Assembly (NCBI GenBank): GCA_947448795.1
Contig: CANFOZ010000018.1
Location: 1 to 44,742, forward strand
Length of the DNA stretch: 44,742 bases
DNA from: Bacteroidota bacterium
GTDB taxonomy: Bacteria > Bacteroidota > Bacteroidia > AKYH767-A > JAHEYN01
Direction: 5' to 3'
Under the pieces are notes generated by a model. The model ran no database searches. It had not been told where the DNA came from and saw only the letters and a list, made by a program, of their open reading frames with translations. Numbering within the stretch: the stretch's first letter is position 1; each line of letters begins with the position of its first letter. Both the position numbers and the translations under genes were made by a program. Positions 22,044 to 33,367 of this stretch are shown piece after piece.

Positions 22044-22724
22044 TTACATCGAAATGATTTTACCATCCTCCATCTCAATAATTCGATGCGTTTTCTTAGC
22101 AAATTCGCCATCGTGGGTAACAATGAGTAAGGACTGATTAAACGCTGTCGTTAACTCTTTAAAAATATCAAAAACCAGCTCGCTGTTTTTTTTATCGAGA
22201 TTACCCGTGGGCTCATCGCCCATAATGATGACAGGGTCGTTAATTAAAGCCCGAGCAATGGCTACACGCTGTTTTTGACCGCCTGATAATTGATTGGGCT
22301 TTCTCAATGACTCCTTCTCGATGCCAAGAATCTTCAGTTTTTCATAGGCACGGTATTCAACTTCTTGCTCCGAGCGCAGTCCTAACTTTAAACCGGGAAG
22401 CATGACATTTTTTAAAACAGAAAATTCATTTAGCAAGTAATGAAACTGGAAAATAAATCCAATCTTTTCGTTTCGAACACGGGCCAAATCCTTTTCTTTT
22501 TTGTTTCTCATCGACACCCCTTCAATCCATAATTCGCCTTCGTATTCGGTATCCATGGTCGAAAGAATATAAAGCAAAGTTGATTTGCCACAGCCCGACT
22601 TTCCAATGATGGATACAAACTCGCCTTTATTGATTGTAAAGGTGATTTCCTTCAATACCTGAACATGAATTGGATCGAGAAAGTATTTTGAAATAGCCTT
22701 CGCTTGAAGAATTACTGATCCCAT
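22044..22724 (-). CDS. ABC transporter ATP-binding protein (LolD/MacB type)
   Basis: The protein is 226 residues. Walker A is Gly-Lys-Ser-Gly-Cys-Gly-Lys-Ser-Thr (near residue 40), the signature is Leu-Ser-Gly-Gly-Gln-Lys-Gln-Arg, Walker B ends [12 protein letters not shown], and the switch His is in Val-Thr-His-Asp. All are intact. This is the LolD/MacB-ATPase subclass that works with FtsX-like permeases. It is the last gene of a three-gene operon: the permease ends one base upstream and overlaps the adaptor gene. It supplies energy to move a substrate out of the inner membrane or periplasm. Confidence 0.92.
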   Translation of the reverse strand: MGSVILQAKAISKYFLDPIHVQVLKEITFTINKGEFVSIIGKSGCGKSTLLYILSTMDTEYEGELWIEGVSMRNKKEKDLARVRNEKIGFIFQFHYLLNEFSVLKNVMLPGLKLGLRSEQEVEYRAYEKLKILGIEKESLRKPNQLSGGQKQRVAIARALINDPVIIMGDEPTGNLDKKNSELVFDIFKELTTAFNQSLLIVTHDGEFAKKTHRIIEMEDGKIISM

Positions 22725-22725
22725 G

Positions 22726-23985
22726 TTATTTGCCTCTTATGATCACAACAGGATCGATATTGCTGGCCTTTTTTGCAGGAAAGTAGCCAGCAAAATAGGT
22801 TGTTATAATTGAAAAAAGAGCGCCAATAATATAGAACCTCGGAGCATAGTCGATGGGATATGTTTTTATTGATGGCAGCGAAGCGGTAATAAAGGGTATG
22901 CGATCGATTATTGCCGATAAACCCAAACCCGCCAGCAAACCGAGCATGCCGCCGATGATACCAATAGATAATGCGATGGTTATAAAAACAAGATTCACAT
23001 CCAAGCCTGAGAAACCGGTTGCTTTCAATATCGCTATGGAATCCATTTTTTCGTAAATCATCATGTTTAAAATATTATAAATACCAAAGCCGGCCACGAT
23101 AAGCAAGGTGATACCAACCGAATAGGATATAAGCGTTCGAACAAAACTCCCTGTCTCAAATTGCGCGTTAGCTGTTTGGATATCGATTGCATCCAAGCCA
23201 AATAAACCTTCAAAGGCTTTTGCCATGCGTGGTGCAAGGGTAACATCTTTCAGCTTTACTTGAATATCGGTACAATAGTTTGCCGACTCCCCCAGTACTT
23301 TCTGCGTCGTGCTTATCGAGCAGTAACTCTGAAGATTATCAAACTCGCGCAGACCAGATTGAAAATAACCCACTACTTTGAGTGGCATGCGCTCACCCTT
23401 AGAGGTTGTAACCTGCACAACATCTCCTATTTGCACAAGTATTTTATCGGCTAAGCCCTTCCCAAGGATAATGCTATTGGGGGTGTTTTTTAAATCCATT
23501 GAGTTGCCCGCAACCAAATAATCATTGAATAAAAACAACTTGTTTTCGGCTTCCACATCAATGCCATTGATTACCCCTGTAACATCTACAACACCAACAT
23601 TGTAAAAGACCTGAGCTGTTATTTTTGGCGCTACGCCTAACACGCGCTCATCCTTTTTCAAAGCGGAAACGATTGCTGCGCTATTGGTAATTTCCAGCCT
23701 GTCGTTTTTGGGCTTAATGGAACTAACAAAGTTGTGAAAGTGTGTATAATCACTGGATTTATCGATGGGTTGAGGCAAGGATGGCTTGATCTCGTGATAC
23801 ATGCGAATATGTGGTGTTCGGTTAAGAATCAACCCATCGAGCATATCGTTCAATCCCGACATAAAACTTAATAAGGCGATAAACATGGTGATGCTGAAGG
23901 TTACCCCAATAGCCGCTACCATGGTTTGCCGCCATCGAGCAAGCAACAAAGAAAACGCGATGCTAGCTATTAATCGATACTTCAT
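22726..23985 (-). CDS. ABC transporter permease (FtsX/MacB/LolE family)
   Basis: The protein is 419 residues. It has an N-terminal membrane helix, then a large periplasmic domain of the MacB core type (about residues 45-275), then three C-terminal helices (near 285-310, 330-360 and 385-410), the standard topology of this family. Its ATG overlaps the end of the adaptor gene by four bases, so translation is coupled. A Met-Ile-Tyr-Glu-Lys-Met-Asp-Ser-Ile-Ala-Ile-Leu-Lys-Ala-Thr-Gly loop contains the ATPase-contact (coupling) segment. The substrate cannot be read from the sequence. Confidence 0.9.
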   Translation of the reverse strand: MKYRLIASIAFSLLLARWRQTMVAAIGVTFSITMFIALLSFMSGLNDMLDGLILNRTPHIRMYHEIKPSLPQPIDKSSDYTHFHNFVSSIKPKNDRLEITNSAAIVSALKKDERVLGVAPKITAQVFYNVGVVDVTGVINGIDVEAENKLFLFNDYLVAGNSMDLKNTPNSIILGKGLADKILVQIGDVVQVTTSKGERMPLKVVGYFQSGLREFDNLQSYCSISTTQKVLGESANYCTDIQVKLKDVTLAPRMAKAFEGLFGLDAIDIQTANAQFETGSFVRTLISYSVGITLLIVAGFGIYNILNMMIYEKMDSIAILKATGFSGLDVNLVFITIALSIGIIGGMLGLLAGLGLSAIIDRIPFITASLPSIKTYPIDYAPRFYIIGALFSIITTYFAGYFPAKKASNIDPVVIIRGK

Positions 23986-25064
23986 AGTTCGGGGTCAAGT
24001 AACTCATCATCCTGTTTTAAGCCGGCGCGAATTTCAATCTTCCGATAATCCTTGATGCCGGTTTTTACGACTACCCTATCTCCATTGCTCTTCACAACCT
24101 CCGAATCATTGAGCATAAAATTTCTCGGGATTAGCATCGCCTTCTCTCTTGAATTAACAACGATATTGGCTTCAAATGAGATGTTTGGATATACCACAAG
24201 AGGTTGCTGAATAAATTCTGCTTCAACCAAAAAGGTTTTGCTCCGCTCGTTCATTAAGGGGTTGATCTTGGTAACTCGTGCTTTAAAAATGGTGTCTTTA
24301 TAACTATCCAAAGAAACAAAAACAGGTAAGCCAGGATGTATTTTCAAAATATCATATTCATCCACTTGCATTTCCAGAATGTATGCATGCGCCGCACCTA
24401 TTATGGCCAAGGGTGTCTGCGGACTAACAATTTCCCCTGCTTTTTTTTCAATACTATATAGAACGCCATCCATCTCGCTTCGCACCATGTAATCCTTAGC
24501 AAGCGTGCTTGATATAGCATGGGTTTTCTTCGACTGTGCTGCGTTAAATTGCAGTTGCCGATTAAGGTCGTTGTATTTAACGAGCGACGAAAGATAGGCC
24601 GCTTTAGCATTCTGAAATGCAAGCTCTCGCTGCTCAAGCTCCACGCGTGCACCAATTTGCTGCTGCCATAAATTTCGCTGCCGTACGTAAAGCAATGAAT
24701 CGTTTTCCATTTTACTATGTGCAAGCGCGATTATTAACTTGGCTTCGTTTAACTTGCCTTGATTGGCTTTGTAATCCGAATAAATCACATTAAGCTCGGC
24801 ATTCTCTTCCGACAAGCGCTGCATTGTATTGGAAACAGATAAAATGGGACTTCCTATTTTAACCGAATCACCCTCCGAAGCATAAACACGATCAACAATG
24901 CCGCTTATGCTAGCATAGGCTTGGTATTGCCCTTTGCTTTTTACAATGCCTGAGGCATAAATAGATTCTGTAATATTTTCAAGGGTAGGTTTTGTTGTTT
25001 GAGCCCGCTCTTTACAAGAAGCTAAGAGTGCAGCTAGCATGACAAAAACCGATATTTTATACAT
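23982..25064 (-). CDS. HlyD/MacA-like periplasmic adaptor lipoprotein
   Basis: The protein is 360 residues, first in the operon. The signal peptide ends Leu-Leu-Ala-Ser-Cys-Lys, a lipobox. The body has a lipoyl-like half (Val-Tyr-Ala-Ser-Glu-Gly-Asp-Ser-Val-Lys-Ile-Gly), a long helical hairpin (about 85-165), the second lipoyl half (Ile-Glu-Lys-Lys-Ala-Gly-Glu-Ile-Val), and a beta-barrel part, as in membrane-fusion proteins. It would link the permease to an outer-membrane channel. No TolC-like gene is in the window, so the outer component must be elsewhere. Confidence 0.88.
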   Translation of the reverse strand: MYKISVFVMLAALLASCKERAQTTKPTLENITESIYASGIVKSKGQYQAYASISGIVDRVYASEGDSVKIGSPILSVSNTMQRLSEENAELNVIYSDYKANQGKLNEAKLIIALAHSKMENDSLLYVRQRNLWQQQIGARVELEQRELAFQNAKAAYLSSLVKYNDLNRQLQFNAAQSKKTHAISSTLAKDYMVRSEMDGVLYSIEKKAGEIVSPQTPLAIIGAAHAYILEMQVDEYDILKIHPGLPVFVSLDSYKDTIFKARVTKINPLMNERSKTFLVEAEFIQQPLVVYPNISFEANIVVNSREKAMLIPRNFMLNDSEVVKSNGDRVVVKTGIKDYRKIEIRAGLKQDDELLDPEL

Positions 25065-25326
25065 GGAGTAAATGTATCTACGAAAGAACTTTTTCCCTGT
25101 GATTTATATCATCTTTGTTTTGAAAAACGTGTATTACCATAAAGACCTGTAAACTCCATGCGCATCGTTCGAGCTGCTACCTTTTGTGTATCGATTATCT
25201 TTAAACGTACGGTCGATAATCTATGACATCGGATGGTGGTAGTTCTTAATTCAGTGGAGTTCCATTACCTTTGATTAAAAGCGCTTTCCATGAATTGTGG
25301 CTAACGCATTCAGCAGCAATAAGCAC

Positions 25327-26010
25327 ATGCATAATAAACTTTCAAAACTCCTAGAAGCCGAAGAAAAAGCGAACCGGCTTTTTGCTGAAATCAGTGCACG
25401 TGGATTGATTCAAAGCGGACTAACCGAAAAAGAACTCAACGCGCGTGTTTATGAGCTAGCTTTCGAATTGTTTGGGATAAAAAAATACTGGCACAAGCGG
25501 ATCGTTAGGGCAGGCAAGAACACCCTGCTACCATACAAACACAACCCACAGCATTTAACGCTCCAGCAGGATGATATTCTGTTTCTCGATTTCGGACCGG
25601 TTTTTGAAGATTGGGAGGCTGATTTTGGAAGAACTTTTGTGATTGGAAAAGATGCGCACAAACTCAAGCTTCAATCGGATATAGAGCTTGCCTGGCATGA
25701 CGGACAGGCCTATTACCTGCAAAACAAAGCCTTCATTACTGGCGCTGGGTTGTATGCCTTTTCGCAAGCTCTTGCAAAGAAATACGGGTGGGAATTCGGC
25801 AACACCCATTGCGGCCATTTGATCGGTAATTTCCCACATGAAAAAATTCAAGGGGAGGAAATCATCAACTACATCCATCCAGAAAACACGCTAAGCATGT
25901 CGGCACCTGACAAACTGGGGCAGCAGCGTTTTTGGATTTATGAAATCCACTTCGTAGATAAAGCGAGACAAATTGGTGGATTCTTCGAACAAATGATTGC
26001 AAGCAATTAA
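25327..26010 (+). CDS. M24-family metallopeptidase (Xaa-Pro aminopeptidase-like)
   Basis: I choose the ATG at 25327; a GTG 30 bases upstream would add ten residues without a match to the family. This gives 227 residues. The pita-bread metallopeptidase pattern is visible: Leu-Asp-Phe-Gly-Pro-Val-Phe-Glu-Asp-Trp-Glu-Ala-Asp-Phe-Gly-Arg-Thr with its two metal-binding aspartates, then a His-Cys-Gly-His-Leu-Ile-Gly segment, then glutamates in the C-terminal part (Glu-Ile-His-Phe). It is shorter than full creatinase-like enzymes because the N-terminal domain is missing. It may cleave peptides or be a related hydrolase. Confidence 0.8.
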   Translation: MHNKLSKLLEAEEKANRLFAEISARGLIQSGLTEKELNARVYELAFELFGIKKYWHKRIVRAGKNTLLPYKHNPQHLTLQQDDILFLDFGPVFEDWEADFGRTFVIGKDAHKLKLQSDIELAWHDGQAYYLQNKAFITGAGLYAFSQALAKKYGWEFGNTHCGHLIGNFPHEKIQGEEIINYIHPENTLSMSAPDKLGQQRFWIYEIHFVDKARQIGGFFEQMIASN

Positions 26011-26043
26011 CCCATAATACGGAAATATCCTACGCTATCTTAT

Positions 26044-26970
26044 ATGCACTTTTACCACGCTACGCCTATCTTTCAAGCACATCGTTTGAATACGCAGTTA
26101 AACTTCCAAGTGAGTTACAAAATGGAGTGCTTCCAACCCTCTGGCTCTTTTAAAATTAGGGGCATGGAAACCATTTTAAAAGATCTCGCACAGAAAGGCT
26201 TTCGCGAGGTGCTTTGTTCTTCCGGCGGCAATGCGGGTTATTCCCTTGCCTATGTGGGCCAACAAATGGGTATCGCAGTAAAAATCATTGTTCCCAAAAC
26301 CACCTCGGCATACATGATTGACAAGATAAAAAACCTCGATGCCGAAGTGGAGATTCATGGAGAAAGTTGGAACGAAGCACACGTGCATGCTTCGGCGCTC
26401 TCCGAATCGCTGCATATACCCTATGTGCCTCCCTTCGATCATCCGCTGCTTTGGCAAGGCCATTCCTCACTCATCGACGAATGCGCCAAAGTGATGCCGG
26501 CTCCCAATCGGATTGTTGTGGCTGTGGGCGGAGGCGGATTGCTGTGTGGCGTGTTTGAAGGGATGTTGCGCAACCACTGGCTGCACACCAAAGTTGTTAC
26601 CGCTGAAACGGAGGGGGCCGCTTCTTTTGCCAAAAGCATGGCCACAGGAACGCTCATTGAGCTTCCGACCATCGATACCATCGCAACAAGTTTGGGCGCT
26701 AAACGCGTGGCCGCAAAAGCGCTGGAATATGCCGCTAAATTTGAGGTCGAGACCTATGTTACCGATGACAAAACGGCCTTCACTGCTTGCGCCGACTTTT
26801 TTAACGATCAACACATGCTTGTGGAACCGGCCTGTGGAGCTGCACTCTCCTACCCCCTTGTTAAACAAGATGCAATCAAAGCCGGTGAAAGGGTTCTTGT
26901 CATTGCATGTGGTGGCGTGAATATGGGCTTGGATGCCTTTAACACCTACACCAAAAAATATGCAGGATAA
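26044..26970 (+). CDS. PLP-dependent L-serine/L-threonine dehydratase-like enzyme
   Basis: The protein is 308 residues. It belongs to the fold type II PLP family: Ser-Gly-Ser-Phe-Lys-Ile-Arg-Gly with the PLP lysine (near residue 37), Ser-Ser-Gly-Gly-Asn-Ala-Gly-Tyr-Ser-Leu-Ala, and the phosphate-binding Gly-Gly-Gly-Gly-Leu-Leu-Cys-Gly. It resembles the serine dehydratase-like branch that ends near Ala-Cys-Gly-Gly-Val-Asn. It should convert serine or threonine to pyruvate or 2-oxobutyrate plus ammonia. The short length and lack of a C-terminal regulatory (ACT) domain suggest a catabolic type. It follows the M24 gene by 33 bases and is closed by a strong terminator. Confidence 0.86.
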   Translation: MHFYHATPIFQAHRLNTQLNFQVSYKMECFQPSGSFKIRGMETILKDLAQKGFREVLCSSGGNAGYSLAYVGQQMGIAVKIIVPKTTSAYMIDKIKNLDAEVEIHGESWNEAHVHASALSESLHIPYVPPFDHPLLWQGHSSLIDECAKVMPAPNRIVVAVGGGGLLCGVFEGMLRNHWLHTKVVTAETEGAASFAKSMATGTLIELPTIDTIATSLGAKRVAAKALEYAAKFEVETYVTDDKTAFTACADFFNDQHMLVEPACGAALSYPLVKQDAIKAGERVLVIACGGVNMGLDAFNTYTKKYAG

Positions 26971-26987
26971 AAACGGCTTAAGAAAAC

Positions 26988-27018
26988 AAAAAAGGCGATC
27001 CGTTTGGACCGCCTTTTT
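26988..27018 (+). terminator. Strong bidirectional Rho-independent terminator
   Basis: The arm AAAAGGCGATCC pairs with GGACCGCCTTTT with one mismatch around a small loop, with an A run before and a T run after. It therefore serves both the dehydratase-like gene and the convergent katG. Confidence 0.85.
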
Positions 27019-27038
27019 ATTTAAAACAAGCTCACGTA

Positions 27039-29369
<2,331 letters not shown>

Positions 29370-29464
29370 TTATTCAATAAAACAAGATTTTGATCAGCTT
29401 TCTCAAAAGCGCAGATTAAACAAAAGCAAGTCGCCATTTTTTTACAAGATATCACTGCCTATCC

Positions 29465-29472
29465 TATCTTTG
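29465..29472 (+). promoter_or_regulatory. Bacteroidota -7 promoter box for lhgO
   Basis: TATCTTTG followed by CA fits the TAnnTTTG consensus exactly and lies 53 bases before the ATG at 29526. TTAC at about 29442 has the -33 spacing of 19 bases but does not match TTTG well. KatG and LhgO are divergent and share this roughly 260-base region. Confidence 0.5.
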
Positions 29473-29525
29473 CAAAATCTTTGATAACAAGCCCTTTGCT
29501 TGTTTTTCTAAATCCCAAAGTATAC

Positions 29526-30749
29526 ATGGAACAAAGCTTTGATATTATCGTTGTTGGAGGTGGTTGCGTTGGACTAGCTGCGGCTTATAAAATCAACCTG
29601 CGTCACCCGCATCTTAAAGTGGCTGTGCTTGAAAAAGAAGATCGTGTTTCAGCACATCAAACGGGCCACAACTCAGGCGTCATCCACTCGGGCATCTACT
29701 ATAAGCCGGGCTCCGAAAAAGCGCGCAACTGCGTTGAAGGACGTCGCGAATTGGTGGCTTTTGCCAAGGAGCACCGCATCGCTCATGACATCTGCGGCAA
29801 ACTCATTGTGGCTACCGAAGAAAGCGAGTTGGCGCACATGCGCAAAGTATATGCAAACGGACTCGCTAACGGGGTCGAAGACCTCGAACTGATCGACGCT
29901 CAAGGCATCCACGACATTGAGCCCTTTGTTAAAGGCATTGCCGGTATACGCGTTGGGTGCACAGGCATTATTGATTTCCCTGGCGTCACTGAAAAGCTTG
30001 CCGAACTGTTTGTATCCCGCTTTATAGGCAGCAAGGTATTTCTGTCAACAGAAGCCAAGGATTTTGTGCATCGTGGCGAACAAACCGACATTATAACGAA
30101 TAAAGGAACATTCACAGCTCGCTACATCGTTACTTGCGGAGGCTTGCAAAGCGACCGCCTTGCAAAGAAAGAAGGTGCCACCACAGATGCCGCCATTGTT
30201 GGCTTCCGTGGCGATTATTACGACCTCACCGATACTGGAATGAAGAAGGTTCGCCACTTGGTGTATCCCGTGCCAAATCCCAAATATCCCTTTCTTGGAG
30301 TGCATTTTACGCGCATGATACACGGTGGCGTTGAATGCGGCCCGAATGCGGTCTTTGTTTTTAAACGCGAGGGCTATGGAAAAACAGCTTTCAGTTTGCG
30401 CGACACAGCCGAGGCCTTCTCTTTTGGTGGCACTTGGAAATTTTTTGCCAAAAACATGAAATTCGGCATCGACGAGTACCGCGGCGCTTTCTCAAAATCC
30501 TTTTTCCTAAAACGACTGCGCACCTTGATACCAACACTGCAAGACGAAGACATCATCGCTAGCAGAAGCGGTGTTCGTGCTATGGCGCTATCTGCGCAAG
30601 GCGAAATGCTAGACGATTTCAAGATTGAATACCACGGCAATGCGATCCATGTGTTAAATGCACCTTCACCTGCTGCCACCGCTTGCCTATCCATTGGCAA
30701 GTCGATCGAAGAAATGGCAACGCGCAAATTTAAGCTCGAATCAATATAA
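29526..30749 (+). CDS. lhgO: L-2-hydroxyglutarate oxidase
   Basis: I choose the ATG at 29526, which gives 407 residues; the preceding frame is untypical. The flavin-binding Ile-Val-Val-Gly-Gly-Gly-Cys-Val-Gly-Leu is followed by a DAO-type fold with Thr-Gly-His-Asn-Ser-Gly-Val-Ile-His-Ser-Gly-Ile-Tyr-Tyr, the hallmark of this family. Arg-Ser-Gly-Val-Arg-Ala-Met-Ala appears near the C-terminus. The enzyme oxidises L-2-hydroxyglutarate to 2-oxoglutarate, a metabolite-repair step. No related gene is next to it; its divergent neighbour is katG. Confidence 0.9.
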   Translation: MEQSFDIIVVGGGCVGLAAAYKINLRHPHLKVAVLEKEDRVSAHQTGHNSGVIHSGIYYKPGSEKARNCVEGRRELVAFAKEHRIAHDICGKLIVATEESELAHMRKVYANGLANGVEDLELIDAQGIHDIEPFVKGIAGIRVGCTGIIDFPGVTEKLAELFVSRFIGSKVFLSTEAKDFVHRGEQTDIITNKGTFTARYIVTCGGLQSDRLAKKEGATTDAAIVGFRGDYYDLTDTGMKKVRHLVYPVPNPKYPFLGVHFTRMIHGGVECGPNAVFVFKREGYGKTAFSLRDTAEAFSFGGTWKFFAKNMKFGIDEYRGAFSKSFFLKRLRTLIPTLQDEDIIASRSGVRAMALSAQGEMLDDFKIEYHGNAIHVLNAPSPAATACLSIGKSIEEMATRKFKLESI

Positions 30750-30769
30750 ACAGCGCGTTATAAAAATAC

Positions 30770-30777
30770 TATCTTTG
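30770..30777 (+). promoter_or_regulatory. Bacteroidota -7 promoter box for the DUF975 gene
   Basis: TATCTTTG is an exact TAnnTTTG match, 14 bases before the ATG at 30792. The gene therefore probably has its own start site rather than only reading on from lhgO. Confidence 0.5.
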
Positions 30778-30791
30778 AAAAAACATCCATT

Positions 30792-31406
30792 ATGAAAGAC
30801 AATGCAACAATTATTAAAATGTCTCGCGAATCGCTCAAAGGAAAATGGGGCTTGGCAATTGGAACTACTGTTGTTTACATGCTAATTATTGGCGGTATAC
30901 AAGTCATACCCAAAGCGGGCGCCTTGGGCTCTCTGATTATAACTGGACCACTTGGACTGGGATTAGCACTGTTTGCGCTTACCATTGTGCGCAACGGGGA
31001 AGCAAAGCTGAATCAACTTTTTGAAGGCTTTCAAAATTTCGGCACAGCATTAGGCGCCTATCTCCTGACCACGCTTTTTACAATTCTATGGCTTTTACTT
31101 TTGATTGTTCCGGGCATCGTTGCAGCAATATCCTATGCACAAACTCTATACATCCTGGCCGACAACCCAAACATCGGACCTATGGAGGCAATAGATAAAA
31201 GCAAAGCGATGATGGATGGTTACAAAATGCAATACTTCACTATGCTTTTACGCTTTTTCGGTCTTCTCCTTCTTTGTATTTTAACCCTCGGAATTGGCAT
31301 CTTCTGGCTAGTGCCATTTATGCAAGTAACAGCTGCTACTTTCTATGAAGAATTAAAGGCCGCACAAGCTGCAAATCAAGAAACGCAAAATGCGCCTGCA
31401 GTATAG
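30792..31406 (+). CDS. DUF975-like integral membrane protein
   Basis: The protein is 204 residues. The N-terminal amphipathic part (Ser-Arg-Glu-Ser-Leu-Lys-Gly-Lys-Trp) and membrane segments near residues 22-40, 46-65, 90-125 and 148-180 give about four to five helices. The loop with Ala-Ile-Asp-Lys-Ser-Lys-Ala-Met-Met is the conserved one of DUF975 proteins. Function is unknown; possibly envelope-related. It lies between lhgO and ftsE. Confidence 0.75.
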   Translation: MKDNATIIKMSRESLKGKWGLAIGTTVVYMLIIGGIQVIPKAGALGSLIITGPLGLGLALFALTIVRNGEAKLNQLFEGFQNFGTALGAYLLTTLFTILWLLLLIVPGIVAAISYAQTLYILADNPNIGPMEAIDKSKAMMDGYKMQYFTMLLRFFGLLLLCILTLGIGIFWLVPFMQVTAATFYEELKAAQAANQETQNAPAV

Positions 31407-31562
31407 CTTTGAATTGCTCCTGATTTATTTCAATAGGCTTCGCCGTTTTCAACACAAGATAGTTGGCTTCTTCGTCTAATACCTGGTATGCTTGATGGCT
31501 TTTTTATGTTTCTTTGTGAAGGATTAAAGTAATCACCTCTTATTTTATAAATACCTAGCTCC

Positions 31563-32243
31563 GTGGGACTCGATACAATCATTCAATTGCAGGGCGTAAG
31601 CATTTTTCAACAAAACAACCTTGTACTAAACAACATCAACCTCACCATCGACAAGGGCGAGTTTGTTTACCTCATCGGGCGCACTGGCACTGGCAAAAGC
31701 AGCTTGCTAAAAACCTTGTATGGCGAACTGCATATTCAGAGTGGCACCGGTGCTATCTCTGAGTTTGACCTCGCCAAACTAAAAGAAAAAGACATCCCCT
31801 TTTTGCGCAGAAAATTAGGCATTGTATTCCAGGATTTTCAATTGCTCACCGACCGCAGCGTAAGTGAAAATTTATCCTTCGTACTCAAAGCCACGGGCTG
31901 GAAAAACGAGCAGGACATGCAAAAGCGCATTCAGGATGTGCTCGATAAAACACATTTGTCAACCAAGGGCTTCAAGATGCCGCATGAGCTTTCGGGTGGC
32001 GAACAACAGCGTGTTGGCATAGCGCGCGCGCTATTAAACGATCCGGAGGTAATTCTTGCTGACGAACCTACTGGCAACCTCGACCCAGAAACCTCCGACG
32101 ACATCATGAATCTGCTGTTTGATATTTCAAAAAGCGGCAGGGCTGTGGTGATGGCTACTCACAACTACTCCTTGCTTGAAAAATTTCCAGGCCGCGTAAT
32201 CCGCTGCGAGGGCGGGCAGCTATTTGACGGTCAGCGAAGCTAA
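31563..32243 (+). CDS. ftsE: Cell-division ATP-binding protein FtsE
   Basis: The GTG start gives 226 residues. Walker A is Gly-Arg-Thr-Gly-Thr-Gly-Lys-Ser-Ser, the signature is Leu-Ser-Gly-Gly-Glu-Gln-Gln-Arg-Val, and Walker B ends [12 protein letters not shown]. The [12 protein letters not shown] segment after the Q-loop is typical of FtsE. It couples ATP hydrolysis with FtsX to peptidoglycan hydrolase activation at the septum. FtsX is not adjacent; in Bacteroidota the two genes are often apart. Its stop codon overlaps that of the convergent glycosyltransferase gene. Confidence 0.85.
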   Translation: MGLDTIIQLQGVSIFQQNNLVLNNINLTIDKGEFVYLIGRTGTGKSSLLKTLYGELHIQSGTGAISEFDLAKLKEKDIPFLRRKLGIVFQDFQLLTDRSVSENLSFVLKATGWKNEQDMQKRIQDVLDKTHLSTKGFKMPHELSGGEQQRVGIARALLNDPEVILADEPTGNLDPETSDDIMNLLFDISKSGRAVVMATHNYSLLEKFPGRVIRCEGGQLFDGQRS

Positions 32244-33367
32244 TTAGCTCCAAAAACAAGTTCGATTAATTGGTGTGCATTCGCTTCGTTTGAAAAGCGA
32301 GGATACAAAAGCTGCTTTCTTGCATTCCAAGATTCCTTGTTAAAAGACACTTGCATCAATTCGTTTAGCGTATGCTTCAATTGTGCTTCGTTGTTGGCAA
32401 GATGACACAATGCCTCCAAGCCTGTGCCCACTAACATGGCATCATTGCACACTACATGTCCACCGTTGAAGAGCACGTTCAGCAGCTTCAATTTTAATCC
32501 AGCCGGCTCTGCTGTATACAATAGATTAACCTGCGCTTTACTCACTAAAGACTGCATGGTCGCATCATCCGGATCGCAAACGAGTTTGATGTTCGGTGCC
32601 GATTTTACCAAGCGAATTAAATCTATTCGGGGATGCTTGCCTGCAAGCACAAAACGATACGGTGTCTCTTTTAAAACGGCGGCAAGAAAAATCGCAGCGT
32701 CGGCATTTTCAGCTACACTCAGATTGCCATGAAACAAAATATAGGGCTCCTTAACGTCCTCCTTTAGTGTGAACTCGCTAGGATGAAAAGAAGGCAAATA
32801 ATGACTCGCTAAGTCAGGGTACTTGCTTTGCAAATAATGGGTATCGGTTGTTGACACAACCAAGGCCATGCTTGCCTTCTGAAGGTGTGGCTCATACTGC
32901 TTGAGCTTCCATGCTTCGATGCTGAAGAAAAGTTTTTTTAACCAATGCGTCTCTCTTTTTACAAGCTGCGCATAATATTGATGTTCGATATTGCTCTCCC
33001 GATAAATCAAACGGCGCTTAGCGAAACGCTTATCAAGCAGCAATACCGTGGTATGCATCCCTTCCATGAGAATCGGATAATCATCTTCTAACAAGCGCTT
33101 TATTAAACTTTGCGAATTGCGAGAAGCCACAATATATGGAAGGAATGAAAGGTGCTTCAAAAGGGAGGTGTCGCGTTTGTAATAATGCACCGAAGCACAA
33201 ACTTTGTCTAACTCCAAAGACCGTTCACGACCATATTCAAAGGCATGCAGATGAAGTTTCACGCCTTGTGCGTGTAATTCTTTAAGCTTAAAAAAAACAT
33301 CTATCACACCACCATAATCAGCAGGGTACGGAACATCAAAGGAAAGAATGTGCAGATGCTTTTCCAT
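32240..33367 (-). CDS. Glycosyltransferase, GT4-like (GT-B fold)
   Basis: The protein is 375 residues. The N-terminus is a short Rossmann strand (Leu-His-Ile-Leu-Ser-Phe-Asp-Val-Pro-Tyr-Pro-Ala-Asp-Tyr-Gly-Gly), typical of GT4-like enzymes. The late donor-site segment is Tyr-Thr-Ala-Glu-Pro-Ala-Gly-Leu-Lys-Leu-Lys-Leu-Leu-Asn, with the Glu of the GT4 site. It is cytoplasmic or membrane-associated, with no membrane helix. The preceding glycosyltransferase gene stops at its start codon (TAA followed by ATG), so the two are coupled. Sugar and acceptor unknown; glycolipid or polysaccharide assembly is likely. Confidence 0.85.
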   Translation of the reverse strand: MEKHLHILSFDVPYPADYGGVIDVFFKLKELHAQGVKLHLHAFEYGRERSLELDKVCASVHYYKRDTSLLKHLSFLPYIVASRNSQSLIKRLLEDDYPILMEGMHTTVLLLDKRFAKRRLIYRESNIEHQYYAQLVKRETHWLKKLFFSIEAWKLKQYEPHLQKASMALVVSTTDTHYLQSKYPDLASHYLPSFHPSEFTLKEDVKEPYILFHGNLSVAENADAAIFLAAVLKETPYRFVLAGKHPRIDLIRLVKSAPNIKLVCDPDDATMQSLVSKAQVNLLYTAEPAGLKLKLLNVLFNGGHVVCNDAMLVGTGLEALCHLANNEAQLKHTLNELMQVSFNKESWNARKQLLYPRFSNEANAHQLIELVFGAN